64,000 bases of DNA from Streptomyces rubrogriseus (GCF_027947575.1 NZ_CP116256.1:682001-746000), one strand, 5' to 3'. Numbered from the stretch's first letter, positions 1 to 9,808 are shown. Numbers and translations: made by a program. The notes: a model not told the origin generated them from the sequence alone.

Positions 1-282
1 GAGGAGGCCGCCACCTCGAGCGCTCCGGCCGTGGCGGCCAAGCCCGCCGCCGCCGTGCCCGAGAAGAGCGCCGCCGACGTGCGCGCCGCCAAGAAGGAGC
101 TCCAGAAGATCGAGCGGCAGCTGGACAAGGTCTCCGAGAAGGAGACCAAGCTGCACGCCCGAATCGCCGAGAACGCCACGGACTTCGCGAAGGTGGCCGA
201 ACTGGACGCCGAGCTGCGCGAGCTGACGGGGCAGCGCGACGAGCTGGAACTGCGCTGGCTGGAACTGGCCGAGGACGCCTGA
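1..282 (+). CDS. ABC-F type ATPase, C-terminal end (partial)
   Basis: The reading frame is open from base 1, so the gene starts outside the window. Only the last 93 residues are present: an Ala/Pro-rich stretch, then a charged helix of about 70 residues with coiled-coil heptads (KKELQKIERQLDKVSEKE, then ELDAELRELTGQRDELE). This is the usual C-terminal coiled-coil domain of ABC-F proteins (Uup/EttA/Vml type), soluble duplicated ATPases that act on ribosomes. No ATPase motif is visible here, so the family call rests on this tail alone. The gene ends 260 bp before the next one; I see no clear terminator or gene in that gap. Confidence 0.6.
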   Translation, partial: EEAATSSAPAVAAKPAAAVPEKSAADVRAAKKELQKIERQLDKVSEKETKLHARIAENATDFAKVAELDAELRELTGQRDELELRWLELAEDA

Positions 283-542
283 GCGACCGCGTGCGCCGGG
301 CGCGCGGGTGATGTAAAGGGCGCGTGAAGGCGCGTAACAGAGGCATCACGGGCCGGTCCTCCCTTGGGAACAGGGGCGGACGCGGCCCGGTGGGCGGTTG
401 GGCGCGGGTGATAGAAAGGCCGTCCGAGGACTGTCCCAGGGCGGTCCGAGGCTTGAGGAACGATCGCCGTAGACGACTCCGGGGCCAGCGCGTGACCCGG
501 GGCGTGGCTAAAAATCAGTGAGTAATAAGGGGGAACGCGCTG

Positions 543-2327
543 ATGAGCCAGCCGCCGAATCAGCCGCCGCAGCCGGGTGGCTTCGGAGCACCACAGGACC
601 CGCCGCCGGGAGGTTTCGGGGCACCGACCCCGCCGCCCCCGCAGGGCCCGCCGCCGCAGCAGCCGGGCTACGGCTATCCGCAGCAGCCGGGCCAGCCCGG
701 TCAGCCGGCCCAGCCGGGGCCGTACGGCCAGCAGCCCGGGCCGTACAACTCCGGCCCGTACGCCGCCCAGCCGCAGCAGCCGGGACCGTACGGCCAGCAG
801 CCCGGCTACGGCTATCCGCAACAGCAGTACCCCGGCGCTCCCGGCGCCCCCGGTATGCCGCCGCCCGGTGGCCCCGGGTCCCGCAACCCCTTCAAGGGCA
901 AGCCCGCCCTCGCCATCGGCGCGGCCGCCCTGGCCCTGCTCGTCATCGGCGGCGGCGTGTGGGCGGTCACCGCGAGCGGCGGTGACGACGAGAAGGACAA
1001 GAAGCCCGTCGTCGCCAAGACCGACGACCCCAAGCCCTCCGGCTCCAAGGGCGGCGCCCCGGTCAACCCCGGTGACGGCAGCGGCGACGGCGGCGAGGAC
1101 CCCGAGGACCTCAACGAGGGCCGCCAGGCCGGCGAGTCCAAGGTGCTCTGGTACAAGGAGGCGCCCGACGCCCCCGGTTCCGGCGCCGACGCCAACGGCA
1201 TGTGGATCACCGGCAAGGCAGCGGTGAAGGCGGCGTACAAGCAGGTCTTCGCCTACAACGTCGGCGACGGCAAGCCCACCTGGGACCCGATCGCCTTCCC
1301 GGAGAAGATCTGCGCGGTCACCCCGGAGAAGACGGCCGACGACAAGATCGTCGTCGCCTACATGAGCGGCTCCAGCGACCGCGCCAAGTGCAACAAGCTC
1401 CAGGAGATCGACCTCGCCACCGGCCAGAAGGGCTGGTCCGAGGAGGTCGCCGACGGCGACCTGTTCGACTCCACGCTCTCCCTCGAACTCTCGCTCAGCG
1501 GCAACACCATGATGGTCGGCCGCTCCCAGTCGGGCACCGCCTACGACGTCAAGAGCGGCAAGAAGCTGTACGAGAAGAAGAAGTACGGCGACGCCTGCTT
1601 CCCCGCCGGGTTCGCGGGCAGCGCGAACAAGCTCGTCCAGGTCGCCTCCTGCGGCGCCGGCGGCAACAACGCGCACGACGAGCTCCAGGGCCTCGACCCG
1701 AAGACCGGCAAGGTCCTGTGGACCTACAAGTACGAGAAGGGCTGGCGGATCGCCCGCGCCTACTCCGTCGACCCGCTGGTCGTCTACGCCACCAACGAGG
1801 ACAAGAAGGTCTGGAACATCTCCAGCTTCACCTCCGGCGGCAAGGTCCAGGAACAGGTCGGCGTCGACGAGGACTTCGCCCCCGAGTGCGGCTGGGCCAT
1901 CCTCGAACGCGACCTCCAGGGCTGCACGGGCGTGGCCGTCGCCGCGGGCACGCTCTACCTGCCGACCGAGGCGACCAGCGGCGCCAACGAGATCGTCGCG
2001 ATCGACCTCGCCACCGGCAAGGAGAAGTGGCGCACCAAGTCCCCCGCGGACGAGTCGATGATGCCGCTGAAGGTCGAGGGCGACCAGCTCATCGCGTACG
2101 TCCAGCCGTCCTACGACGCGGGCGGTCAGATTGTGTCCATCCCGACCGGGGGCGGCAGCCACCAGCCCGCCAAGCTGCTGCAGAACCCGCAGGGCGTCGC
2201 GGACATCGAGAACAGCTTCTACTCCAAGGACATCGACTGGGTCGACGGGCGGTTCTTCATCTCCAGCACCCGCCTGACCGGGAACGACGAGTCGAAGGAG
2301 AAGTTGATGCTCGCCTACGGCAAGTGA
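543..2327 (+). CDS. Membrane-anchored PQQ-like beta-propeller protein
   Basis: A 594-residue protein. Residues 1 to about 115 are a Pro/Gln/Gly/Tyr-rich cytoplasmic tail with repeated QQPGYGYPQ and PYGQQPG units. One transmembrane helix follows (ALAIGAAALALLVIGGGVWAV), then an acidic Gly/Asp/Lys linker. The extracellular part has repeated blades containing DLATGxxxW, DPKTGKVLW and DLATGKEKW, typical of PQQ-like (WD40-like) propellers. No catalytic residues are evident, so it may be a scaffold or ligand-binding protein. GGGGG about 10 nt before the ATG serves as ribosome-binding site. The next gene is a paralogue 97 bp downstream, indicating tandem duplication. Confidence 0.75.
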   Translation: MSQPPNQPPQPGGFGAPQDPPPGGFGAPTPPPPQGPPPQQPGYGYPQQPGQPGQPAQPGPYGQQPGPYNSGPYAAQPQQPGPYGQQPGYGYPQQQYPGAPGAPGMPPPGGPGSRNPFKGKPALAIGAAALALLVIGGGVWAVTASGGDDEKDKKPVVAKTDDPKPSGSKGGAPVNPGDGSGDGGEDPEDLNEGRQAGESKVLWYKEAPDAPGSGADANGMWITGKAAVKAAYKQVFAYNVGDGKPTWDPIAFPEKICAVTPEKTADDKIVVAYMSGSSDRAKCNKLQEIDLATGQKGWSEEVADGDLFDSTLSLELSLSGNTMMVGRSQSGTAYDVKSGKKLYEKKKYGDACFPAGFAGSANKLVQVASCGAGGNNAHDELQGLDPKTGKVLWTYKYEKGWRIARAYSVDPLVVYATNEDKKVWNISSFTSGGKVQEQVGVDEDFAPECGWAILERDLQGCTGVAVAAGTLYLPTEATSGANEIVAIDLATGKEKWRTKSPADESMMPLKVEGDQLIAYVQPSYDAGGQIVSIPTGGGSHQPAKLLQNPQGVADIENSFYSKDIDWVDGRFFISSTRLTGNDESKEKLMLAYGK

Positions 2328-2424
2328 CCTCTTCTTCCTCCGCCTTCTCCGCCCTTTCTTCTGCCGTCGTCGTTTCGCGGCTCGTTCCGTCTCCGTCGTC
2401 TCCGCTCTCCGAGGTACTCACGCC

Positions 2425-4243
2425 ATGACCCAGCCGCCTCCCCCGCCGCCCCACCAGCCCCCGCAGGGGGGCGGGTTCGGCCCGCCGCAGAACCAGCCGC
2501 CGCAGCCGCCCGCGCCGCAGACCCCGCCGCAGGCGCCCGCGGCTCCGGCCACCCCTGCCGGCGGGGCCGCCGCCGCAGCAGCCGGGGTACGGGTATCCGC
2601 AGACGCCGCCGCAGCCCCAGCCGGCCCAGCCGGGGTACGGGTATCCGGGGCAGCCCGGTCAGCCCGGTCAGCCCGGGGCGTATGGGCAGCCGACGCCGGT
2701 TTACGGGCAGCCCGGCCAGCCCGGTTACGGCTATCCGCAGCCGGCCACCATGCCCATGCAGCCGCAGGCCGCGGGAGGGGGCCGGAAGATCAACGCGCAG
2801 GTCGCGATCATCGTGTCCGCCGTCGTCGCGATCGCCCTGATCATCGGCGGCGGGGTCTGGTACGCCGGTTCCTCCGACGACGGGGGCAAGGACGACACCG
2901 CCGGCTCCAGTGGCGGTACGGGCGGCGACGGCGGTACGGACCAGAAGGGCGGCGACGGCGGCAAGGCCTCCGGCGCCGAGGAGAAGGCGCCCTCCGACCC
3001 GGCCGCCAAGGTGCTCTTCCAGGTCCCGATGCCCGCGGTGAGCAAGGAGGACGACAGCGTCGTCGTCTCCGGCTCGTGGCTCACCGACAAGGTGTACGCC
3101 AAGAGCGGCATCGCCGAGGTCAACGGGTACGACCCGGCCAAGGGCAGCAAGAAGTGGACGATCAAGCTGGACGGCCCCGTGTGCGCCGTCACCCGGCACG
3201 TCACCGACGACGACAAGACGGTGATCATCCACCAGCCCGCCATGCCGACCAAGGCCGAGCCCTCGCACGGCTGCACCCAGGTCGCGGTCCTCGACCTGGA
3301 CGCCGGGAAGAAGGTGTGGACGAAGTCGGCCGGCGAGGGACCGATCTCCTTCGACAACGTCACGATCAGCGGTGACACCGTCGCCGCGGGCAGCAGCGAC
3401 GGCGGCGTCGCCTTCGACATCGCCAAGGGCGACATCCTCTGGTCCCCGAAGACGACCGACACCTGCTACGACGCGGGCTACGGCGGCGGCGAGAAGCTGG
3501 TCGCGGTACGCAAGTGCGGCTCGTACGACGCCCGCCAGCTGAACATCCAGACCATCGACCCCAAGAGCGGGAAGGTGATCACCGAGTACAAGATGGCCAA
3601 GGGCATCGAGTACGCGGGCGTCGTGTCGACGAACCCGCTGGTCGTGGCCGCCGACGTCGGTGACTCCGCCGGGGACGGCAGCGGCATCTCGGACTTCTTC
3701 TCCATCGACAACAAGACCGGCAAGCTGCTCACCCGCATCTCGGCACCCGGCGACCAGTTCGCGGCCCGCTGCGACAGCATCACCAAGACCGAGAGCTGCA
3801 ACGGGCTCGCGGCCGGCAACGGCAAGCTGTACATCGCGACCGAGGAGCACGAGAGCGGCGGCGAGTCGTACAGCCGGGTCAACGAGGTCGTCGCCTTCGA
3901 CCTGACCACCGGGAAGCAGACCGGTCAGCGCGCGGACTCGGGCGAGGAGTACACGATCACCCCGCTGCGCATGGACGGCGGCAACGTGATCGCCTACAAG
4001 CGCCCGCCGTACGACAAGGGCGGCCAGGTCGTGAGCATCGACGGAGCGACGTTCAAGCAGACCACGCTGCTGGAGAACCCGGCGACGGAGGCGGTGCGGG
4101 ACGTGGAGTCCAGCATGTCGCCGGACTACTCCGAGCTGATCTACTCGCAGGGGCGCCTGTTCATGTCGCAGGTGTACGCCAGCGAGCCGACGAGCGCGGA
4201 CGAGAAGGAGTACCTGGCGATCGGGTTCGGCACCAGCGGGTGA
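2425..4243 (+). CDS. PQQ-like beta-propeller paralogue, frameshifted near its N-terminus
   Basis: This is a paralogue of the preceding gene with the same plan: Pro/Gln-rich tail, one membrane helix (VAIIVSAVVAIALIIGGGVW), acidic linker, propeller repeats (DPAKGSKKW, DPKSGKVI, DLTTGKQ). The start at 2425 has GAGG upstream and begins MTQPPPPPPHQPPQ. That frame loses sense after about residue 46. The continuing frame (PPPQQPGYGYPQTPPQ onward to 4243) lies one base later, and deleting one G from GGGG at 2563-2566 joins the two halves exactly. The internal ATG at 2750 has no ribosome-binding site and would drop the tail. Either a sequencing error or a real one-base insertion explains this; I favour error. 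Confidence 0.7.
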
Positions 4244-4271
4244 CGCCGTCGGTGTCCCCCGGGTGACCGTT

Positions 4272-4304
4272 CCGGCCCCGTCCCTGTCGCAGGGGCGGGG
4301 CCGG
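4272..4304 (+). terminator. GC-rich hairpin after the propeller genes
   Basis: The arms at 4272-4286 and 4290-4304 pair over 15 bp with one G-T wobble and a 3-nt loop (TCG). It lies 28 bp after the propeller stop codon. There is no U-tract, which is normal for Streptomyces terminators. Confidence 0.6.
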
Positions 4305-4459
4305 CCGCATTGCCGGGGATTTCGGCACTCCGGGGCGGTTCTCACCGGTAGGGGCAGCGCGAGGGCTGGCTAGCGTGTAGCTTCCGGGGGACATGCCGGG
4401 GGGTATGCCGGGGACCGGTGAACGGGCGAACGGGTGAATGGTGACTGGGGGGTTGCCGC

Positions 4460-5134
4460 ATGGGAGTACGGCTCATGGTGGTCGACGATCACCGATTGCT
4501 CGCCGAGGCGCTGGCCTCGGCGCTGAAGCTGCGGGGGCACCGGGTGCTGGCCGCGGCGGCGCCGGCCGCGGGGGCGGCGGAGCTGGTGATCAGCCGGGCG
4601 CCGGAGGTGTGCCTGCTGGGGACGGCGACACCGGCGGAGCCGGGGAACTTCGATCCGGTGGTACGGATCAAGCGGGAGCGTCCGCAGGTGGCGGTGCTGG
4701 TGCTGGGCCCGGTGCCGAGCCCTCGCGGCATCGCGGCGGCGTTCGCGGCGGGGGCGTCGGGGTACGTGCGGCACGACGAGCGCATAGAGGGCGTCGAGCG
4801 GGCCATCATGAAGGCGCGGGCGGGGGAGGCGGCGGTGGCGCCGGCCTTGTTGCAGGGGGCGTTCGGTGAGCTGCTGAATCCCGTGGCCCAGCCCGACGAC
4901 GAGGGGCAGCGGCTGTTGCAGATGCTCACGCCGCGGGAGGTGGAGGTGCTGGTGCGGGTCGCGGACGGCGAGGACACGCGGCTGATCGCGGCGGGGATGG
5001 GGATCGCTCCCTCGACGGCGCGCACGCATGTCCAGCGGGTGCTGATGAAGCTGGGCGTGGGGTCGCGGCTGGAGGCCGCGGCGTTGGCGGCGCGGACGGG
5101 GTTGCTGGACCGGGCGGGGGCCTCCGGCGGTTGA
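4460..5134 (+). CDS. Orphan LuxR/NarL-family response regulator with degenerate receiver
   Basis: A 224-residue protein with an N-terminal receiver (VVDDH, residues 7-11, gives the acidic pair) and a C-terminal LuxR-type helix-turn-helix (LTPREVEVLVRVADGEDT, then STARTHVQRVLMKLGV). The phosphoacceptor position holds glycine (CLLGT, residue 54). The Thr/Ser position is Gly in LVLGP, and the usual Lys is Arg in GYVRHD. It is therefore probably a phosphorylation-independent atypical regulator. No histidine kinase is adjacent. It resembles the regulator at 11671 on the other side of the gal cluster. The ATG is preceded by a GGGGGG stretch. Confidence 0.85.
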   Translation: MGVRLMVVDDHRLLAEALASALKLRGHRVLAAAAPAAGAAELVISRAPEVCLLGTATPAEPGNFDPVVRIKRERPQVAVLVLGPVPSPRGIAAAFAAGASGYVRHDERIEGVERAIMKARAGEAAVAPALLQGAFGELLNPVAQPDDEGQRLLQMLTPREVEVLVRVADGEDTRLIAAGMGIAPSTARTHVQRVLMKLGVGSRLEAAALAARTGLLDRAGASGG

Positions 5135-5356
5135 GCGGGGTGCCTGCGGCGGCCTGTGCGGGTTCGGTGGGGGTGCGCGTTGCGCGGTGTGTGCGGTGGG
5201 TGGGTCGGGGTCGCGCCGGGGGTGTCCGTCCTCGGAACGGCGCGGAATGGGTCACTTGAAGAGGCTCGGCGCGTTGACGCGCCAACCGCTGCGGGCGGAC
5301 ACCCCCCGACACGCCCCCTTCTCGCCGTACGCGGCTCTCCCGCCGCTCCGCCGTAG

Positions 5357-5395
5357 CTGCGGGCAGTCGTGCCGCTGGGGCGGCACGGGTGGGCG
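5357..5395 (+). repeat. 39-bp dispersed repeat, copy 1, with hairpin
   Basis: These 39 bp are identical to 20290-20328. The core CGTGCCGC-TGGG-GCGGCACG is a perfect 8-bp stem with a 4-nt loop. Both copies lie just beyond the 3' end of a plus-strand gene, which suggests a terminator-like or REP-like intergenic element. The 395-bp gap 5135-5529 holds this, the next repeat and a small GGCGCG-TTGA-CGCGCC hairpin near 5268; I see no convincing gene in it. Confidence 0.75.
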
Positions 5396-5400
5396 GTGGG

Positions 5401-5438
5401 GGTACCTCCCAGGCCGTTCAGGCACTGGGGGAGGCACC
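5401..5438. repeat. Imperfect inverted repeat, REP-like
   Basis: GGTACCTCCCA at the left faces TGGGGGAGGCACC at the right with about 13 nt between. This type of GTACCTCCC/GGGGGAGGCAC palindrome is common between Streptomyces genes. It lies between the convergent regulator and small membrane protein genes and may end transcription from either side. Confidence 0.5.
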
Positions 5439-5529
5439 CCGCTACGCCGGGCCGCGTGCTCCTCGCGCCCGCACACACCCGGGGTGCCGGCCGCGCGCCG
5501 GTGTGCTCGGCGGCGTCACGGAGACACCG

Positions 5530-5838
5530 TCACTCCTTGCCGGCCTCCTCCAGCGGCGGCGTCGGCGGCGCCGTGGGCCTCAGCTTCAGCCAGGCCAGGA
5601 AGAAGAGCCCCAGGACCAGCATCCCGATCCCGGTCCAGAGGTTGATGTTCACCCCCTGCGCCTTGTCGATGTCGTCGTCGGACGCCACGAAGCCCGCGAT
5701 CGTCACGATGACGCCGTAGATCACGAACAGCCCGCCGATGATCCGCCGGATGTCGAACAGCCGCGCGGCGGTGACGGACTTGGTCTCCAGCTCGGAGACC
5801 TCGTCCTGCAGGTTCTTGTCGGAGTAGGAATCAGACAT
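5530..5838 (-). CDS. Small two-helix membrane protein linked to the symporter
   Basis: A 102-residue protein with a charged N-terminus, two predicted membrane helices (IIGGLFVIYGVIVTIAGFVA near residues 33-52 and LWTGIGMLVLGLFFLAWLKL near 67-86) and a Pro-rich C-terminus. It starts 21 bp after the SSS symporter stop on the same strand, with GGGAGG upstream, so the two are probably co-transcribed. It may be a small accessory subunit of that transporter, but I recognise no specific family and the link is inferred from position. Confidence 0.7.
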   Translation of the reverse strand: MSDSYSDKNLQDEVSELETKSVTAARLFDIRRIIGGLFVIYGVIVTIAGFVASDDDIDKAQGVNINLWTGIGMLVLGLFFLAWLKLRPTAPPTPPLEEAGKE

Positions 5839-5859
5839 GTTCTCTCAATCCTCCCGCGA

Positions 5860-7548
5860 TCAGAACGAGAACGGGATGTAGCAGGCGGCGGCCAGGACGA
5901 CCGCCCCCCAGCCCAGCAGCGCCGGCTTGCGGTACCACGCGTCGTCGCCCTTGGCGGGCGCCTCCGCCATGCCCGGGGAGGTGGTGCCGTACACCAGGCC
6001 CTGGAGGTCGGCGGTGGGCTTCGGCGCGGTGAACAGGGACACCGCGACCATGACCACCGCGCCGGCGACGAAGCCCGCGATCGCGGAGACGAAGTTGGCG
6101 CCCTGGTCGGAGGGGATGTCGATGATGCCCTGCTTGTAGATGACGAAGTAGTTCACCATCGCCGCGGTCGTGCCCGCGATCAGGCCCCAGAAGCCGGACT
6201 TCATCGACGCTCGCTTCCAGAACATGCCGATGATGAAGACCACGAACATCGGCACGTTGAAGAAGGAGAAGAGCGTCTGGAGGTAGCTCATGATGTTGGA
6301 GAAGGAGGAGGCCAGGAACGCCGTGCCGATGGAGGCGAGGACGCCGATCACCGTGATGAGGCGGCCGAAGCGGACGTAGTAGCCGTCCTCGCGGTCCTTC
6401 ACCACGTACTTCTGCCAGATGTCGGTGGTGAAGACGGTGTTGAAGGAGGAGATGTTGGCCGCCATGCCGGCCATGAAGGCGGCCAGCAGGCCCGTCACCG
6501 CGATGCCGAGGACACCGTTGGGCAGCAGTTGCTGCATCAGGTACGGGATCGCGTCGTTGTACTGGAGGTCCGAGCCGGGGGTGCCGATCTTCGGGACCAG
6601 GACGGCGGCGACCAGGCCCGGGATCATGACGACGAAGACGATGAAGATCTTCGGGAAGGCCGCGATCAGGGGCGTGCGCTGGGCCGCCGAGAGGTTCTTC
6701 GCCGACAGGGCGCGCTGGACCTCGGCGAAGTTCGTCGTCCAGTAGCCGAAGGAGAGGACGAAGCCGAGGCCCAGGACGATGGTCAGCCAGTTGGCGCCCA
6801 GCGGGTTCTCGCTGCCGATGCCCGTGCCGCCCCACGCCGCCATGAAGTCGGAGCCGTGGGACTTGGAGAGGGAGTCGGACAGGCCGTCCCAGCCGCCGAC
6901 CTTCTTCAGGCCCAGGATGGTGATCGGGATGAGGCCGGCCAGGATCACGAAGAACTGGAGGACCTCGTTGTAGATCGCCGAGGACAGGCCGCCCAGGGTG
7001 ATGTACGCCAGGACGAAGAAGCCGGCCACCACGATGGCCACCCACTCCGGCCAGCCCAGCAGTGCCTCGACGACGATCGCGAGGGCGTAGAGGTTCACGC
7101 CGGCGATCAGGATGGCGGCGATGGCGAACAGGGCCGAACTGAGGAGGTGGGAGGCCTTGTCGAAGCGCAGGAGGAGGAACTCCGGGACCGAGCGGACCTT
7201 CGAGCCGTAGTAGAACGGCATCATCACCAGGCCGAGGAAGACCATCGCCGGGATGGCGCCGATCCAGTACCAGTGGGTCGTGTAGACGCCGTACTGGGCG
7301 CTGTTGGCGGCCATGCCGAGGATCTCGGTGGCACCCAGGTTGGCGGCGACGAAGGCGAGTCCGGTGACCCAGGCGGGCAGGGAACGGCCTGACAGGAAGA
7401 AGTCCAGGCTGGTCTTGACCGAACGCCGGGCGGCGAAGCCGATGCCCAGGACGACCACGAAGTAGATCCCGAGGATCGTGTAGTCGAGCCAGTTGGTGGG
7501 GAGTCGAAGCTCTGCGGCTAGGTATGTGGGGCTTGTGGGGGTTTGCAT
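5860..7548 (-). CDS. Sodium/solute symporter (SSS family), probable galactose uptake
   Basis: A 562-residue integral membrane protein of the sodium:solute symporter family (SglT/PutP type) with about 13-14 hydrophobic segments. It has family signatures GRSLPAWVTGLAFVAANLGA and AYITLGGLSSAIYNEVLQ. It is divergent from galT across a 200-bp promoter region carrying the gal-type repeats, which makes sodium-driven galactose or related sugar uptake the best guess. The substrate is not proven by sequence. The ATG at 7548 has only a weak ribosome-binding site. The small membrane protein follows in the same direction. Confidence 0.85.
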   Translation of the reverse strand: MQTPTSPTYLAAELRLPTNWLDYTILGIYFVVVLGIGFAARRSVKTSLDFFLSGRSLPAWVTGLAFVAANLGATEILGMAANSAQYGVYTTHWYWIGAIPAMVFLGLVMMPFYYGSKVRSVPEFLLLRFDKASHLLSSALFAIAAILIAGVNLYALAIVVEALLGWPEWVAIVVAGFFVLAYITLGGLSSAIYNEVLQFFVILAGLIPITILGLKKVGGWDGLSDSLSKSHGSDFMAAWGGTGIGSENPLGANWLTIVLGLGFVLSFGYWTTNFAEVQRALSAKNLSAAQRTPLIAAFPKIFIVFVVMIPGLVAAVLVPKIGTPGSDLQYNDAIPYLMQQLLPNGVLGIAVTGLLAAFMAGMAANISSFNTVFTTDIWQKYVVKDREDGYYVRFGRLITVIGVLASIGTAFLASSFSNIMSYLQTLFSFFNVPMFVVFIIGMFWKRASMKSGFWGLIAGTTAAMVNYFVIYKQGIIDIPSDQGANFVSAIAGFVAGAVVMVAVSLFTAPKPTADLQGLVYGTTSPGMAEAPAKGDDAWYRKPALLGWGAVVLAAACYIPFSF

Positions 7549-7635
7549 TAAGCACTCGCTTCGTTCGCGAACTGATCCGGAGCGGAACCTACGCCTCCGC
7601 GTTCAGTAATTGAACACTTTTGGTGATGAACTTTG

Positions 7636-7691
7636 TTTGATTGTGATGTGGCGCGGGGGTGGTGGGTTGTGATGTGTTATGTTTGATTGTG
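7636..7691. promoter_or_regulatory. gal promoter/operator region with direct repeats
   Basis: The gap between the symporter and galT carries direct repeats: TGTGAT at 7642-7647 and 7668-7673, and TTTGATTGTG at 7636-7645 and 7682-7691. TGTGAT-type hexamers are, from memory, part of the complex operator of galP1, the galactose-induced, glucose-repressed promoter of Streptomyces. The placement between divergent genes would let one repressor control uptake and catabolism together. Confidence 0.6.
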
Positions 7692-7749
7692 TTGGATGAC
7701 TGACGGGCGTTCTGGTGACTGTCATGGGTGGGTGCAGAGGAGTGCGGCA

Positions 7750-8811
7750 GTGAAGAAGACCTCGACCCGGCTGGCCGACGGCCGCGAGCTGGTCTACTAC
7801 GACCTGCGTGACGACACCGTGCGCGACGCCGTGGACCGCCGTCCGCTGGAGCGGACCGTCACCACGTCCGAGGTGCGTCGCGACCCGCTGCTCGGCGACT
7901 CCGTGGCCGTCGCCTCGCACCGGCAGGGGCGCACCTACCATCCGCCGGCCGACCAGTGCCCGCTGTGCCCGTCGGACGGGGAGCGGCTGAGCGAGATCCC
8001 TGACTCGGCCTATGACGTGGTGGTCTTCGAGAATCGCTTTCCCTCGCTGGCCGGTGACTCCGGGCGCTGCGAGGTCGTCTGCTTCACCTCCGACCACGAC
8101 GCCTCCTTCGCCGACCTGAGCGAGGAGCAGGCCCGGCTGGTGCTGGACGCCTGGACGGACCGCACCTCCGAGCTGTCCCATCTGCCCTCCGTTGAACAGG
8201 TGTTCTGCTTCGAGAACCGGGGCGCCGAGATCGGGGTGACGCTGGGTCACCCGCACGGGCAGATCTACGCCTACCCGTTCACCACCCCCCGCACCGCCCT
8301 GATGCTCCGTTCACTCGCCGCCCACAAGGACGCGACGGGCGGGGGGAACCTGTTCGACGCCGTGCTGGAGGAGGAGCTGGCCGGTGAGCGGGTCGTCCTG
8401 GAGGGGGAACACTGGGCCGCCTTCGTGCCGTACGCGGCGCACTGGCCCTACGAGGTGCACCTCTACCCGAAGCGGCGGGTGCCCGATCTGCTCGGGCTCG
8501 ACGAGGCGGCTCGCACAGAATTCCCCAAGGTCTACCTGGAGCTGCTGAGGCGCTTCGACCGGATCTTCGGCGCGGGCGAACCCCCGACCCCCTACATCGC
8601 GGCCTGGCACCAGGCGCCGTTCGGGCAGCTGGAGGAGTTCGAGGGTGTGACGCGCGACGACTTCGCGCTCCACCTGGAACTTTTCACTATCCGTCGTACG
8701 TCCGGCAAGCTGAAGTTCCTCGCGGGCTCCGAATCCGGCATGAACGTGTTCATCAACGACGTACCCCCGGAGCGCGCGGCCGAGCGACTGCGAGAGGTAG
8801 CGAGTTCATGA
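7750..8811 (+). CDS. galT: Galactose-1-phosphate uridylyltransferase
   Basis: Transfers UMP from UDP-glucose to galactose-1-phosphate (Leloir pathway, cytoplasm). The 353-residue protein has the CPLCPS zinc-ligand pair near the N-terminus, ENRFPSL, the catalytic [12 protein letters not shown] motif (active-site His in HPH) and late histidines in YIAAWHQAP. The GTG at 7750 is chosen because GAGGAG lies 8 nt upstream and 353 residues is the usual length; the in-frame ATGs at 7687 and 7723 lack such a site. galE overlaps its stop by 4 bp, indicating translational coupling. Probably induced through the upstream repeats. Confidence 0.95.
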   Translation: MKKTSTRLADGRELVYYDLRDDTVRDAVDRRPLERTVTTSEVRRDPLLGDSVAVASHRQGRTYHPPADQCPLCPSDGERLSEIPDSAYDVVVFENRFPSLAGDSGRCEVVCFTSDHDASFADLSEEQARLVLDAWTDRTSELSHLPSVEQVFCFENRGAEIGVTLGHPHGQIYAYPFTTPRTALMLRSLAAHKDATGGGNLFDAVLEEELAGERVVLEGEHWAAFVPYAAHWPYEVHLYPKRRVPDLLGLDEAARTEFPKVYLELLRRFDRIFGAGEPPTPYIAAWHQAPFGQLEEFEGVTRDDFALHLELFTIRRTSGKLKFLAGSESGMNVFINDVPPERAAERLREVASS

Positions 8812-9776
8812 GCGGGAAGTACCTGGTGACAGGTGGTGCGGGATACGTCGGCAGCGTCGTCGCCCAGCACCTGGTGGAGGCGGGGCACGAGGTCGTCGTG
8901 CTCGACAATCTGTCGACCGGCTTCCGTGAGGGTGTGCCGGCGGGTGCCTCGTTCGTCGAGGGCGACATCCGCGACGCCGCCAAGTGGCTGGACGGCTCGT
9001 TCGACGGCGTGCTGCACTTCGCCGCCTTCTCCCAGGTCGGCGAGTCGGTCGTGAAGCCCGAGAAGTACTGGGACAACAACGTCGGTGGCACCATGGCGCT
9101 GCTGGAGGCCATGCGGGGCGCGGGTGTGCGGCGGCTCGTCTTCTCCTCCACGGCCGCCACGTACGGCGAGCCCGAGCAGGTTCCCATCGTCGAGTCCGCG
9201 CCGACGAAGCCCACCAACCCGTACGGCGCCTCGAAGCTGGCCGTCGACCACATGATCACCGGCGAGGCGGCGGCCCACGGGCTGGGCGCGGTCTCGCTGC
9301 GCTACTTCAACGTCGCGGGCGCGTACGGGGAGTACGGCGAGCGCCACGACCCCGAGTCGCATCTCATTCCGCTGGTCCTCCAGGTGGCGCAGGGCAGGCG
9401 GGAGGCCATCTCCGTCTACGGCGACGACTACCCGACGCCGGACGGGACCTGCGTGCGCGACTACATCCACGTCGCCGACCTCGCCGAGGCCCACCTGCTG
9501 GCCGTGGCGGCCGCCACCCCCGGCGAGCACCTCATCTGCAACCTGGGCAACGGGAACGGCTTCTCCGTCCGCGAGGTCGTCGAGACCGTGCGGCGGGTGA
9601 CGGGCCACCCGATCCCCGAGGTCACGGCCCCGCGCCGGGGCGGCGACCCGGCGGTCCTGGTCGCGTCGGCCGGTACCGCCCGCGAGAAGCTGGGCTGGAA
9701 CCCGTCCCGCGCGGACCTCGCGGGCATCGTGTCGGACGCGTGGGAGTTCGCGCAGCGGCGCGCGGGCCAGTACTAA
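8808..9776 (+). CDS. galE: UDP-glucose 4-epimerase
   Basis: Interconverts UDP-galactose and UDP-glucose with bound NAD, supplying both the Leloir pathway and cell-wall sugars. A 322-residue extended short-chain dehydrogenase with the Rossmann motif GGAGYVGS (residues 8-15), a catalytic Ser/Thr region (FSSTAATYG) and the YxxxK pair in NPYGASK. The ATG overlaps the galT stop (ATGA). In S. lividans and S. coelicolor a second constitutive promoter (galP2) lies in front of galE; I could not place one here by eye. Confidence 0.95.
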   Translation: MSGKYLVTGGAGYVGSVVAQHLVEAGHEVVVLDNLSTGFREGVPAGASFVEGDIRDAAKWLDGSFDGVLHFAAFSQVGESVVKPEKYWDNNVGGTMALLEAMRGAGVRRLVFSSTAATYGEPEQVPIVESAPTKPTNPYGASKLAVDHMITGEAAAHGLGAVSLRYFNVAGAYGEYGERHDPESHLIPLVLQVAQGRREAISVYGDDYPTPDGTCVRDYIHVADLAEAHLLAVAAATPGEHLICNLGNGNGFSVREVVETVRRVTGHPIPEVTAPRRGGDPAVLVASAGTAREKLGWNPSRADLAGIVSDAWEFAQRRAGQY

Positions 9777-9808
9777 CCGCAGTCACCGGAAGGGCTAGGG
9801 GTCAGGGC

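Noticed and set aside
2750..4243. The propeller paralogue as a shorter intact gene starting at ATG 2750
   Set aside because: No ribosome-binding site, and the upstream sequence in this frame clearly continues the Pro/Gln tail shared with the paralogue, so a frameshift is the better explanation.
5156..5356. Small open frame after the first response regulator
   Set aside because: No ribosome-binding site and no protein-like composition; the region is occupied by dispersed repeats.
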